Source: CAMPJM01 sp964440915
GTDB taxonomy: Bacteria > Bacteroidota > Bacteroidia > Cytophagales > Cyclobacteriaceae
Assembly (NCBI GenBank): GCA_964440915.1
Contig: CAYTTV010000035.1
Location: 1 to 37,534, forward strand
Direction: 5' to 3'
Length of the DNA stretch: 37,534 nt
This document shows, in pieces, positions 1 to 9,008 of the stretch. The first letter of the stretch is position 1, and every line of letters begins with the position of its first letter. The position numbers were made by a program, and so were the translations under genes. The notes beneath the pieces are model-generated. The model was not told where the DNA came from, did no database searches, and worked only from the letters and a program-made list of their open reading frames with translations.

Positions 1-11
1 GGAATAAAAAT

Positions 12-45
12 TACAAACAATAGTTCATTTTATACATTGTTTGTA
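12..45. repeat. 10-bp perfect inverted repeat upstream of susC
   Basis: The arms TACAAACAAT (12-21) and ATTGTTTGTA (36-45) are perfect complements around a 14-base spacer. The element lies about 235 bases before the susC start. It is AT-rich and no T-run follows, so it could be the terminator of a gene left of the window or an operator for the susC promoter. The sequence does not decide between these. Confidence 0.5.
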
Positions 46-280
46 CTAAAGATAATTTCCAATGTCATATAAAGATACGTCAAAAACACAATTTATCTTC
101 CTATCCTCCATTTTTCCTAAAACACCCCCTCTTTTTGCTCAAATCCTCCCTTAATTCAAAAGTTTTTTGCCACTAATATTGGCTTAACGACTTCAACAAT
201 CGATTGAAATACTCCCGGAGAGCATGATTGAGTATAACGAGCATCAATCAAAATACATTTTTAACCTAAACACTATATCT

Positions 281-3200
281 ATGCAAAAAGACTTTACAGC
301 ATTGGCCAAGCATTTCTCCAAAATGTTCAAGGCTATTCCTAAAAGTATCTATTGTACAATGCTCATAGCAGCATTGGCATTTGAAGGGCGCGCGCAAACC
401 ACCACTGTCACAGGCACGGTGAGAGATAATGAAGGAGGAACGCTGCCCGGTGTAAACGTTATGGAAAAAGGCACTGCCAATGGTACAATTACTGACGCCA
501 ATGGAAACTACACTATCGCCGTACCGGCAGATGCCATCTTGGTTTTTAGTTATATTGGCTACTTGCATGAGGAGGTGAACGTCAATAACCAGTCGACAAT
601 TAACTTGACCATGATGCCTGATATTACCCAGCTTGAAGAAATTGTGGTGGTAGGTTATGGTACCCAAAGACGTTCCGATATTACCGGATCGGTAGCTTCG
701 GTCCCTAGAGAACGTCTAGAGAAACTACCCGTGAACAACGTGATGCAGGCTATACAAGGCGCTGTTGCTAACGTGTCTGTATCACAAGCTTCCTCTATAC
801 CGGGAGATGCCCCGTCCGTACAAATTCGAGGAAGAAACTCCATTAATGCCTCCTCCGAACCTTATGTTGTAGTAGACGGGATTCCGCTATCGAGGACAGA
901 TGGCTCTATTAACGATATCAATCCTAACGATATTGAATCCATAGAGATTTTGAAGGATCCTTCTGCAGTGGCAATTTATGGTGTGAATGGTTCTAACGGA
1001 GTTATTCTAATCACGACAAAAAGAGGAAAGTCAGGAACACCCACTATCCGTTACAGTGGGTATGGCGGTGTGGAAGAGGCAGCACATATTTTAGAGCCTG
1101 CTTCACCAGAAGAATTGTTAAGGCGCTATGCAGAATATTCCCGTATCACAAATACCAGTCTTTATAATGGAGGTCCTGTAAGAAATCAATTTGAGTGGGA
1201 TAACTACCAAAATGGCATTACTACAGACTGGCTGGATGCTGTGATGCAAACCGGGGTTATCCAGAACCATAACGTGAGTATATCAGGAGGAAGCGAAAAT
1301 GCCAAATATTATGTCTCTGCTGATTACTTTGATCAAAAAGGGATATTAAAGGGCTACAATTATAAGCGGTATTCCTTCAGAACTAATACCGATTTTCAGG
1401 CAACCCAATACCTCACTTTCGGAACTTCCGCATTTTTCGTGTCGCACAATAGGGATGGTGGCCGTGCCAGTCTTTTACAAGCGGCGGCCATGAGCCCCTA
1501 TGCCGAAATGTACAATGAAGACGGTACGCTCACCCAATACCCTATGTATTCTGAGCAGCTATGGGCCAACCCTTTGTTGCCTACTACATTAGATCCTGAA
1601 CGTCGCCAGTTCAACCTCTCATTGAACGGTTATGCAGAAGTAGATTTTGGAGAGATATTCCAACCACTTACGGGCTTAAAATATAGGTTCAACGGAGGGT
1701 ATTCCTACGTTCCTGTCCGAATAAATGAATACGAAGGAAAGTCAGTATATAACCAAAATGGTTGGGGTCGGATCATTAATCGTGAGTCACAGTCCTACAC
1801 TGTAGAAAATATTTTGACCTACGCCAAGGACTTTGACAGGCATCACCTGGACTTTACAGGATTGTATGCCGCAAAAAGCAAATATTGGCAGGAAGCTGTG
1901 GCCACTGGCCAGATATTTCCGAACGATGATCTGAAATGGGGAAACCTGGAGTCCGCTTCTAATCAAAATGCTTCCTCAGAAGCTGATCTCTATCATTCTA
2001 TCTCACAAATGGGCCGTATAAATTATGCTTATGATAGCCGCTACATGCTTACGTTTACGGTACGTCGTGATGGCGCCTCTGTTTTTGGGGAAAATAACAA
2101 ATACGGTACTTTTCCTTCGGCTGCAGTCGCCTGGAATATCCACAATGAATCCTTCATGAATAATCAGGAGGCTATCTCTAACCTTAAACTCCGCTTATCT
2201 TATGGTGTGTCGGGCAATGAAGCCATTGGCATCTACCAGACCCTTGCCTTGATGAGTTCGAATTCGCTGGCCATGGGAGGCAAATCCAATACCACATTGA
2301 AAGTAAAATCCATAATGGGTAACGACGACTTGCAATGGGAGAAAACCACAGGTTTCAACACAGGTATTGATTTCGGAGTGTGGAGAAATCGCATTACCGG
2401 TAGTGTGGATTTTTACAAATCCCATACAAACGATATGCTGCTATTGCAAAGGCTTCCCAGGTTGACAGGTTTCGCCGATGTATGGACTAATATTGGAGAG
2501 GTAGAGAATACAGGTATTGACCTGACCATCAATTCATATAACATTGTGAGAAAGGACTTTAGCTGGTCCTCGGCCCTCGTATTTGCTACCAACAAAAACA
2601 AAATTGTGGATGTGTACGGAGATGGCAAAGACGATTTGGGTAACCGCTGGTTTATTGGGCATCCTGTAGGTGTTATCTATGACTATACCAAAGTGGGGAT
2701 TTGGCAGGAAGATGAAATTGCATCAGAAGCCAATAAAGGTTGGGATGACCCAGCATTGGCAGGAGATTTAAAACTTGCTGATCTCAACGATGATGGAAAG
2801 ATAGACGACAACGACCGCTCTATTTTAGGACAAACGGCGCCAAAATGGACCGGTGGTCTTACGAATACCTTTACCTATAAAAACTTTGCTTTGAGCGTGT
2901 TCATCAATACTGTGCAAGGAGCATTGAGAAACAACCCGCAGATTGGGGCTGCTTCCGATGAATTAGGCCGTCGAAGTGCTCCAGCAGTCATTGGATACTG
3001 GACCCCAGAAAATAGGAGTAATGAGTGGCGTTCCTTAGGTAACCATTCCAACAGTCATGGCTATGGTTTTCCTTCTGATGCAAGCTTCACACGTTTGAAA
3101 GATGTGACTTTGAGTTATACACTGCCTGAAACTGCTGTCAACAGAATTGGTATTGCAGGCCTGCAACTATACGCAAGCGGACGCAACCTCTATACTTGGA

Positions 3201-3316
3201 CGAATTGGATTGGCTGGGACCCCGAAGCCAGGGACATTCAACGTGGTAGCGAAAATGACCAGATTAACTATCCTATGGTACGTAGTTTTGTAGTTGGGCT
3301 GAACTTAACATTTTAA
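281..3316 (+). CDS. SusC/RagA-family TonB-dependent outer-membrane transporter
   Basis: Imports oligosaccharides across the outer membrane together with the SusD lipoprotein encoded just downstream. From the ATG at 281 it is 1011 residues. After a signal peptide ending near ..EGRAQ comes a carboxypeptidase-D-like regulatory domain (TGTVRDNEGG.. to about residue 105), then the SusC-specific junction EEIVVVGYGTQRRSDITGSV, a TonB plug with VQIRGRNSINAS and VVDGIPL, and a long beta-barrel ending in VVGLNLTF, with a terminal aromatic as usual for barrels. The frame is open back to an ATG at 224, but the 19 extra residues would precede the signal peptide, so 281 is preferred. There is no STN domain, so FecI/FecR-type control is not indicated. 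Only 48 bases separate it from susD, and the two should be cotranscribed. Confidence 0.95.
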   Translation: MQKDFTALAKHFSKMFKAIPKSIYCTMLIAALAFEGRAQTTTVTGTVRDNEGGTLPGVNVMEKGTANGTITDANGNYTIAVPADAILVFSYIGYLHEEVNVNNQSTINLTMMPDITQLEEIVVVGYGTQRRSDITGSVASVPRERLEKLPVNNVMQAIQGAVANVSVSQASSIPGDAPSVQIRGRNSINASSEPYVVVDGIPLSRTDGSINDINPNDIESIEILKDPSAVAIYGVNGSNGVILITTKRGKSGTPTIRYSGYGGVEEAAHILEPASPEELLRRYAEYSRITNTSLYNGGPVRNQFEWDNYQNGITTDWLDAVMQTGVIQNHNVSISGGSENAKYYVSADYFDQKGILKGYNYKRYSFRTNTDFQATQYLTFGTSAFFVSHNRDGGRASLLQAAAMSPYAEMYNEDGTLTQYPMYSEQLWANPLLPTTLDPERRQFNLSLNGYAEVDFGEIFQPLTGLKYRFNGGYSYVPVRINEYEGKSVYNQNGWGRIINRESQSYTVENILTYAKDFDRHHLDFTGLYAAKSKYWQEAVATGQIFPNDDLKWGNLESASNQNASSEADLYHSISQMGRINYAYDSRYMLTFTVRRDGASVFGENNKYGTFPSAAVAWNIHNESFMNNQEAISNLKLRLSYGVSGNEAIGIYQTLALMSSNSLAMGGKSNTTLKVKSIMGNDDLQWEKTTGFNTGIDFGVWRNRITGSVDFYKSHTNDMLLLQRLPRLTGFADVWTNIGEVENTGIDLTINSYNIVRKDFSWSSALVFATNKNKIVDVYGDGKDDLGNRWFIGHPVGVIYDYTKVGIWQEDEIASEANKGWDDPALAGDLKLADLNDDGKIDDNDRSILGQTAPKWTGGLTNTFTYKNFALSVFINTVQGALRNNPQIGAASDELGRRSAPAVIGYWTPENRSNEWRSLGNHSNSHGYGFPSDASFTRLKDVTLSYTLPETAVNRIGIAGLQLYASGRNLYTWTNWIGWDPEARDIQRGSENDQINYPMVRSFVVGLNLTF

Positions 3317-3364
3317 CGAATCATGAAATGCTCTAAGAGCTTTGAAAAGATAAATACTATACCT

Positions 3365-5065
3365 ATGAAACATAACATCAAAATATATATCCTACTGATC
3401 AGCTTAGCGGTGATCGCTTCTTCTTGTAGCGATAGCTTCTTAGAGGAAGATCCATACTCCGAATACCGCACTGGCCAGACAAGTCCAGCGTCTATAGAGG
3501 CGCAAGTGATGGGATTGCACCGGACCTATGCAGAACTCTGGGGATATAGCGGGCGACAAGGCTTTCTTTCATGTTGGCAAATCGGTACTGATATAACGGT
3601 AGCTGGTGCTACAGAAGGTGTTGAAAATCCCTTTTATCAGTATGCAGATTTAAATGCAGAAAATGGAGGTGTAAATTATTTATGGCAAAAATGCTATGAC
3701 TTCATTAACAATGCTAACCTCATTATTTCAGCAGTAGGTGAGGACAATGCAGTAGCCAGTGCCGAAGCTAAATTCTTTCGGGCTTATGCTTATAATATCT
3801 TGGTCACTTTATGGGGCGATGTCCCTTTGTTGAAAGAATCCATTGTCGTACCTACATTCAATTACACACGTCAACCGGTTGCCGAGGTAGATAAACTGAT
3901 CGAAGAAGATCTGACCTTTGCTATTAATAACCTACCCAATGTAGATGAAGCCGTTTATGAGAGTCGCATCAATAAAGACATGGCGAGGCAATTGGCAGCA
4001 GAGGCCTACCTCCGTATAGGCATACGAGATAATAGCTACTTTGCTAAAGCAGAAACAGCAGCAACCGATATCATTGATGGAGGAAAGTATAGTCTGATTG
4101 AAGAGCGCTATGGCAAATACCTCGGCGAAGGAGGAGATTATTACCGTGACATGTTTCGTCAGGGAAATATGCGACGTTCACAAGATAATACAGAGGCCAT
4201 CTGGACCTTCCAAATGGAATATAACCGTGATGTTACAGGAGGAACTATCGACAATCCTCAACATCGTCGGGTATGGCAGCCCGCCTATCACAAATGGGAT
4301 GGGATGGTCAATGCTGATTCACTGGGTGGTCGTGGCAATGGCCGTTTGCGCCTTAGTAACTTTATGAAATATACGGTATGGCAAGGCTTGGATGGTGACA
4401 TAAGAAATAGCAATTTCAACATTCGTCGCACTACCAATTATAACCGACCAGATTTTAGTGCCGAGATAGGTGTTGATGCTGACGGATACCGGGTAGCAAA
4501 AGATGCAGGAGTTCAGAACATCACTATAAAAACAGGCGATAAGGTTATCCCTTTCAGAACGGATAGCTTGGAAGTTTGGTACCCCTATCCAACAAAATGG
4601 GGCGGTTATGACCCTACCGATGATTTCGGTTATGCGCTAGTGAAGGATTGGCCTGTGATGCGCTTGGGCGAAACCTATTTGCTGCGAGCAGAGGCACGCT
4701 TTCGCCAAGGTGATAACCAAGGTGCAGCAGACGATATCAATGTATTGCGTGACAGGGCCTTTAAAAAAGCCCGTACTGAGCAGGCAGATCCAAACTTAGG
4801 AAAGGTAGCAGCCGCAGATGTTGATATTGATTTTATTTTGGATGAACGCGCCAGGGAGTTGATTGCCGAGGAGAACCGACGCATGACACTTGTACGGATG
4901 GGCAAGCTTAAAGATCGAATACCCATGAATGGTGACACGGCACCTGCCGATAAGATCATTACCGGTTTTAGGGAAGATAATAAACTGCTACCCATACCCC
5001 TTAGCGAAATCCAATTGAACAATAAAGAAGGTGAGCCATTAAAGCAAAACCCTGGCTATAATTAA
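3365..5065 (+). CDS. SusD/RagB-family glycan-binding surface lipoprotein
   Basis: Binds glycan at the cell surface and forms the lid of the SusC transporter. The ATG at 3365 gives 566 residues with a lipoprotein signal peptide ending at Cys21 (..VIASSC), followed by Ser-Asp-Ser, which resembles the acidic export signal of surface lipoproteins. N-terminal TPR-like helices carry AEAKFFRAYAYN, a SusD hallmark. The C-terminal part carries the family pattern LLRAEARFRQGD..AADDINVLRDRA and ARELIAEENRRM. The upstream in-frame ATG at 3323 would add 14 residues in front of the signal peptide and is rejected. The context around 3365 (AAATACTATACCTATG) matches that of susC at 281 in 14 of 16 positions, which supports both start choices. 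Confidence 0.95.
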   Translation: MKHNIKIYILLISLAVIASSCSDSFLEEDPYSEYRTGQTSPASIEAQVMGLHRTYAELWGYSGRQGFLSCWQIGTDITVAGATEGVENPFYQYADLNAENGGVNYLWQKCYDFINNANLIISAVGEDNAVASAEAKFFRAYAYNILVTLWGDVPLLKESIVVPTFNYTRQPVAEVDKLIEEDLTFAINNLPNVDEAVYESRINKDMARQLAAEAYLRIGIRDNSYFAKAETAATDIIDGGKYSLIEERYGKYLGEGGDYYRDMFRQGNMRRSQDNTEAIWTFQMEYNRDVTGGTIDNPQHRRVWQPAYHKWDGMVNADSLGGRGNGRLRLSNFMKYTVWQGLDGDIRNSNFNIRRTTNYNRPDFSAEIGVDADGYRVAKDAGVQNITIKTGDKVIPFRTDSLEVWYPYPTKWGGYDPTDDFGYALVKDWPVMRLGETYLLRAEARFRQGDNQGAADDINVLRDRAFKKARTEQADPNLGKVAAADVDIDFILDERARELIAEENRRMTLVRMGKLKDRIPMNGDTAPADKIITGFREDNKLLPIPLSEIQLNNKEGEPLKQNPGYN

Positions 5066-5127
5066 GTTGACAATCAGTGTCTATAGGAAAATTTCTTTTA
5101 TAGGAAATACCCGATAGGGGTATAACA

Positions 5128-5158
5128 TTATAGCTCCGGGTTGCACCCGGAGCTATAA
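5128..5158 (+). terminator. Strong 14-bp hairpin between susD and the enzyme genes
   Basis: The arms 5128-5141 and 5145-5158 (core TAGCTCCGGGT / ACCCGGAGCTA) pair perfectly over 14 bp with a 3-base TGC loop. No T-run follows, so it is not a standard intrinsic terminator. It may instead be an RNA-processing or 3'-end-stabilising hairpin that keeps susCD transcript levels above those of the enzymes. A smaller hairpin (ATACCC 5107-5112 / GGGTAT 5118-5123) sits just before it. Confidence 0.7.
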
Positions 5159-5218
5159 ACTTCCCTGCTCGACTAGAAAACAGCTGAAAACGATACTTTT
5201 ATTGTTGATTTTACATTC

Positions 5219-5262
5219 CAAACCGTTAGATTAAGATTTTATTATCCTGATTTAACGGTTTG
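5219..5262 (+). promoter_or_regulatory. Candidate operator: 10-bp inverted repeat before the DUF2264-GH16 gene
   Basis: CAAACCGTTA (5219-5228) and TAACGGTTTG (5253-5262) are perfect inverted copies separated by 24 bases, with partial pairing continuing inward. The right arm ends 19 bases before the start codon at 5282. The placement, after the susD hairpin and before the enzyme pair, suggests a regulator-binding site for a second promoter. A leader hairpin is the alternative. Confidence 0.5.
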
Positions 5263-5281
5263 ATACATTGATAATTAAAAC

Positions 5282-7258
5282 ATGAGGCAACGAAATTATT
5301 TTATTGTATTCTTATTGTTCATTTCAACTTTAGCAAAGGCAGAACAATTTGACTTAGCTCCTGAGGAAAGTAAAACACGAGCTTATTTTGTCCATATGTT
5401 GACCACTATTGCATATCCAGTCCTACAAAAACTGAGTGAAGACAAATTAAAAGCTGAAATGCCGGTAGAGGTCACGGCAAACCCTTGGGGAGACCGGAGC
5501 CAAGTGACTTATTTAGAGGCTTTCGGACGAACCCTCGTGGGAATAGCACCTTGGCTGGAATTAGGGCCTGATGAAAGCGAAGAAGGAAAATTGCGGGAAA
5601 AATATATACAACTTTCTTTGAAATGTATTGCCAATGCCACCAATCCCAATGCGGCAGATTATATGAATTTCTCAGAAGATGGCCAACCTTTGGTAGATGC
5701 CGCTTTCTTTGCGGAAGCTTTGATCAGGGCACCAAACCAATTGTGGGAGCGCTTGGATAAAAGCACGCAGGAAAATGTGATCAAGGCATTGAAATCGACC
5801 AGAGGGATTTCCCCTGCCTACAGCAACTGGCTTTTGTTCACGGGTATGATTGAGGCCGCTTTGCTCAAATTTGAGGGCGAGGCAGATATGGTTCGCATAG
5901 AATATGCACTCAACAAAACCGACGAGTGGTATCTTGGAGATGGCATGTACGGTGATGGTCCTGATTTTCATTGGGACTACTATAATAGTTATGTGATTCA
6001 ACCGATGCTGTTGGATATATTGGGTGTCTTAAAAGAAAAGAAGGCCGAATTGAGCAATTGGAGGTACAGGCACCGATTTATCACCCAAGCAGATCAATTT
6101 TTGGAGCGAGCCCAACGTTATGCCGCTATTCAGGAACGCATGATTTCACCTGAGGGTACGTATCCTCCTATTGGGCGTTCCTTGCCCTATCGGGTAGGTG
6201 CTTTTCAATTGTTGTCACAAATTGCTTTAATGCAGGAACTGCCGGCTTCCTTGAACCCAGCCCAAGTGCGCAGTGCCCTTCATGCTATCATCAAAAATCA
6301 AATGGAAGCCCCAGGTACTTTTGACGAAAATGGTTGGCTTAGGATCGGCTTTTATGGGAATCAACCCGATATTGCAGAAGGCTACTTATCTACTGGTAGT
6401 TTATACTTATGTACAGCAGCATTTTTAGTCCTTGGCCTGCCCCAACAAACGCCCTTCTGGGCAGCTCCTGCTGAACCATGGACGCAAAAGGCTATATGGA
6501 GCGGTAAAAATATTCCCATTGACCAAGCTTATTACCCTCGCCAACAGAGGTCTGACGATTCAAAATGGGAAGTAGTAATCAGCCCCGACTCGTTCAAAAA
6601 CGCCAAGCAGTTCAAAAAGACATGGCATTATTTCTACCCTTGGGGAACAGAGCATAACGGTTCTGCAAGAATGCATAAAAAGCAAATAATCCTGAAAGAT
6701 CAAATACTGCAAATCAAAGCTACCCCCATTAGCGGCAATGAAGGAAAAAGCAAACATCCTCCCTATCAGGAAATCAAATACCATTCAGGGGCCATTCATG
6801 CCAAGCATCAGATTACCATAAGTGAAACCTATCCGACTTACTCCATATCAGGAGAGTTTAAGGCCCCTATTCAACCCGGCACCTGGCCAGCTTTTTGGCT
6901 GACTGCTGTAAATGGCTGGCCACCAGAAAGCGATATTTTGGAGTTCAAAGGTGATGATATCAACTGGCAGAATACTTTTATAACGCCCAAGGATGTCACA
7001 ACTATCAAAACCTCTATCCCGGATGCACTGGAGAAATGGCATACTTATACGGCAGTTTTACAGCGTATAGACGATGAGCACACTACCATCACTTACTTTA
7101 TTGATGGTGACAAAAAAGGAGTACATTGGACAAACTTTACAAACCAACCCCTTTGGTTAATCATCAATTTGCAGATGGAAGGTTCCTCAGGATCTCCAGG
7201 GCCAACCGAAGAAACTAATTTTTATATTCGTAATGTATCAGTAAAAAGAATAAAATGA
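5282..7258 (+). CDS. Two-domain polysaccharide enzyme: DUF2264 barrel fused to a GH16-like domain
   Basis: Secreted or periplasmic protein of 658 residues with a signal peptide (FIVFLLFISTLAKA, cleaved near residue 20). Residues about 25-400 match DUF2264 (PF10022), an alpha/alpha-barrel family. Seen signatures are NPWGDRSQ, NWLLFTGMIEAALL, and GDGMYGDGPDFHWDYYNSYV followed by IQPML. I recall, unchecked, that DUF2264 proteins belong to CAZy GH154 (beta-glucuronidases). Residues about 425-658 look like a GH16 jelly roll. WPAFW (535-539) precedes ESDILE, placing E549, D551 and E554 in the GH16 E-x-D-x-x-E catalytic pattern, and GTEHNGSARM and WHTYTAVLQ also fit. The protein would therefore combine a uronidase-like and an endo-glycanase-like activity. 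Its stop overlaps the GH88 start by 4 bases. The substrate is unknown; a uronate-containing polysaccharide is inferred from context. Confidence 0.8.
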   Translation: MRQRNYFIVFLLFISTLAKAEQFDLAPEESKTRAYFVHMLTTIAYPVLQKLSEDKLKAEMPVEVTANPWGDRSQVTYLEAFGRTLVGIAPWLELGPDESEEGKLREKYIQLSLKCIANATNPNAADYMNFSEDGQPLVDAAFFAEALIRAPNQLWERLDKSTQENVIKALKSTRGISPAYSNWLLFTGMIEAALLKFEGEADMVRIEYALNKTDEWYLGDGMYGDGPDFHWDYYNSYVIQPMLLDILGVLKEKKAELSNWRYRHRFITQADQFLERAQRYAAIQERMISPEGTYPPIGRSLPYRVGAFQLLSQIALMQELPASLNPAQVRSALHAIIKNQMEAPGTFDENGWLRIGFYGNQPDIAEGYLSTGSLYLCTAAFLVLGLPQQTPFWAAPAEPWTQKAIWSGKNIPIDQAYYPRQQRSDDSKWEVVISPDSFKNAKQFKKTWHYFYPWGTEHNGSARMHKKQIILKDQILQIKATPISGNEGKSKHPPYQEIKYHSGAIHAKHQITISETYPTYSISGEFKAPIQPGTWPAFWLTAVNGWPPESDILEFKGDDINWQNTFITPKDVTTIKTSIPDALEKWHTYTAVLQRIDDEHTTITYFIDGDKKGVHWTNFTNQPLWLIINLQMEGSSGSPGPTEETNFYIRNVSVKRIK

Positions 7259-8442
7259 GAAATATTTACTTCAGTATTGCTGCTTTACTCTTTATCGGAG
7301 CTTGCGCTCAAAAGGAAAACTTAAATGATAAAATAGATATTACCCTAAAAACGGCTGCATCTCAATACGCTTATTTAATGGAACAGGTGCCAGAAGGGCG
7401 ATATCCCAAAACCTATAATCCCATTAACAACGATCTGGAAACAAGCAATTCAGGTTGGTGGTGCAGTGGTTTCTATCCTGGGACACTTTTGTATCTCCAT
7501 GAAGCTACCGATGCACCAACATTAAAAACAGAAGCCCTAAAAGTTATGGAAGATCTGAAAAAAGAACAGTTCAATACCTCGACGCACGACCTAGGCTTTA
7601 TGATGTACTGTAGTTTTGGAAATGCTCAACGGCTTGACCCAAATCCAACCTATGAAGAAGTGCTGATGAACAGTGCAGAATCGCTGGCAACAAGATATAG
7701 TGAGACCGTAGGCTGTATCCGTTCTTGGGACAATGCAGACTGGAACCAGGCAGGACCAGACGATTTTTTGGTGATCATAGATAATATGATGAATCTGGAA
7801 TTGTTGTTTTGGGCTACTGAGTATAGTGGCGACAGTATTTATTATAACATAGCGGTAAACCATGCAGATAATACCATGAAAAACCATTACAGAACAGATT
7901 ACAGTTCATACCATGTAGTGGTGTATGATGTAAATACCGGAGCAGTAAAGGAGCAAAAGACCAATCAAGGGATAGCGGATGAATCTGCCTGGGCACGCGG
8001 ACAAGCTTGGGGATTGTATGGATATGTTGTCATGTACCGAGCAACAAAGGATCCTAAATACTTGGAACAGGCTCAACACATTGCGGATTTCATTTTAAAT
8101 CATCCCAATTTGCCAGAAGATAAGATTCCCTATTGGGATTTTAATGATCCGAATATACCAGATGCATTGCGGGATTCCTCAGCCGGTGCCATAATCGCTT
8201 CTGCCTTGCTGGAGTTGCAACACTATGCACAAAATGAAAAAGCAGCATCTTATTCCAAAAGTGCTGAAATCTTGTTGAACAGCTTGCTTTCACCCGAGTA
8301 CATAGCAGAAGTAGGTACAAATGGCGGGTTCTTACTCAAGCATGGGGTAGGAAACATGCCACAGCACTCAGAAATCGATGTGCCATTAAGTTATGGCGAT
8401 TACTATCTGGTAGAGGCGATGTTACGGTACGGAAAAGAGTAG
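7255..8442 (+). CDS. GH88 unsaturated glucuronyl hydrolase, lipoprotein
   Basis: Removes the 4,5-unsaturated uronic acid left at the non-reducing end of oligosaccharides by polysaccharide lyases. It has 395 residues, with a lipoprotein signal (LLFIGAC, Cys17), so it is membrane-anchored. Family features seen are GRYPKTYNP, the WWCSGFYPG segment, HDLGFMMYCS with D112, IIDNMMNLELLFW with D176, ADESAWARGQAWGLYGY, and DSSAGAIIASALLEL near the C-terminus. By alignment from memory, D112 and D176 correspond to the two essential Asp residues (D88/D149) of the Bacillus sp. GL1 enzyme. The ATG overlaps the stop of the preceding gene (ATGA), implying translational coupling. No lyase is in the window, so its substrate comes either from the DUF2264-GH16 protein or from a lyase encoded elsewhere. 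Confidence 0.93.
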   Translation: MRNIYFSIAALLFIGACAQKENLNDKIDITLKTAASQYAYLMEQVPEGRYPKTYNPINNDLETSNSGWWCSGFYPGTLLYLHEATDAPTLKTEALKVMEDLKKEQFNTSTHDLGFMMYCSFGNAQRLDPNPTYEEVLMNSAESLATRYSETVGCIRSWDNADWNQAGPDDFLVIIDNMMNLELLFWATEYSGDSIYYNIAVNHADNTMKNHYRTDYSSYHVVVYDVNTGAVKEQKTNQGIADESAWARGQAWGLYGYVVMYRATKDPKYLEQAQHIADFILNHPNLPEDKIPYWDFNDPNIPDALRDSSAGAIIASALLELQHYAQNEKAASYSKSAEILLNSLLSPEYIAEVGTNGGFLLKHGVGNMPQHSEIDVPLSYGDYYLVEAMLRYGKE

Positions 8443-8510
8443 GGGTTTCTGAGGACGTCGGCACTTACAAAATAGCAAGTGATTTTTTGTTTCTCCACTT
8501 CTCCACCAAA

Positions 8511-8545
8511 AATTAAGGGCTGGTGTTTTTTACCAGCCCTTAATT
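8511..8545. terminator. Bidirectional terminator between GH88 and ytxH genes
   Basis: AATTAAGGGCTGGT (8511-8524) pairs perfectly over 14 bp with ACCAGCCCTTAATT (8532-8545) around a GTTTTTT loop. It lies between two convergent genes. Read on the minus strand, the stem is followed by a short T-run, fitting termination of ytxH. On the plus strand the downstream tail is less U-rich. Confidence 0.8.
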
Positions 8546-8574
8546 GATATTGTAATATTAAATCGTCGGCGACT

Positions 8575-8817
8575 TTACTTTGTGCCTATCTGCTTGCTGT
8601 ACTTTTCTACTTCCGTCAAAGCAGCATCAGTCAGATCTTTAAATTTTTTTGCGTTGGCTTCCCAAGAGTGCTCTAGTTCGCTGGCTAAATCTCCAGCTTT
8701 TTTTCCAAGTTTTTCCCTGGTTTTTCCTCCTGCCTCAGGTGCTAACAACAAACCTGTTATTGCTCCGGCAGCCGCACCGGCTATGAATGCCAACAATGAT
8801 TTTCCTGAATTACTCAT
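8575..8817 (-). CDS. YtxH-domain small membrane protein
   Basis: 80-residue protein of the YtxH family (PF12732), which is often associated with envelope or general stress; the biochemical role is unknown. Seen are one N-terminal glycine/alanine-rich membrane segment (LLAFIAGAAAGAITGLLLAP) and the family's APEAGGKTREKLGKK motif, followed by a charged amphipathic helix. The gene stands alone, convergent with the GH88 gene across a strong hairpin and divergent from aroA. Its leader (8818 onward) is AT-rich and I found no exact TAnnTTTG element. Confidence 0.85.
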   Translation of the reverse strand: MSNSGKSLLAFIAGAAAGAITGLLLAPEAGGKTREKLGKKAGDLASELEHSWEANAKKFKDLTDAALTEVEKYSKQIGTK

Positions 8818-9008
8818 ATTGTTTGGGTTAAAAAATTATTAATTATACCAATAATACTATTACGAAATTCAAGGCACTTTTGTTTTCACATGATTTATAA
8901 TTAATATCGTCAAAAAATTGAAAAGGGCGAGCAAAATCAATCTTTTGCCAGCAAAACCCTGTAATATTGCAATAATGACCGGGGACCTCCCATAACAAAA
9001 TAAATACC

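Noticed and set aside
224..280. Upstream ATG extension of susC by 19 residues
   Set aside because: It precedes the signal peptide and lacks support; the ATG at 281 shares its context with the susD start.
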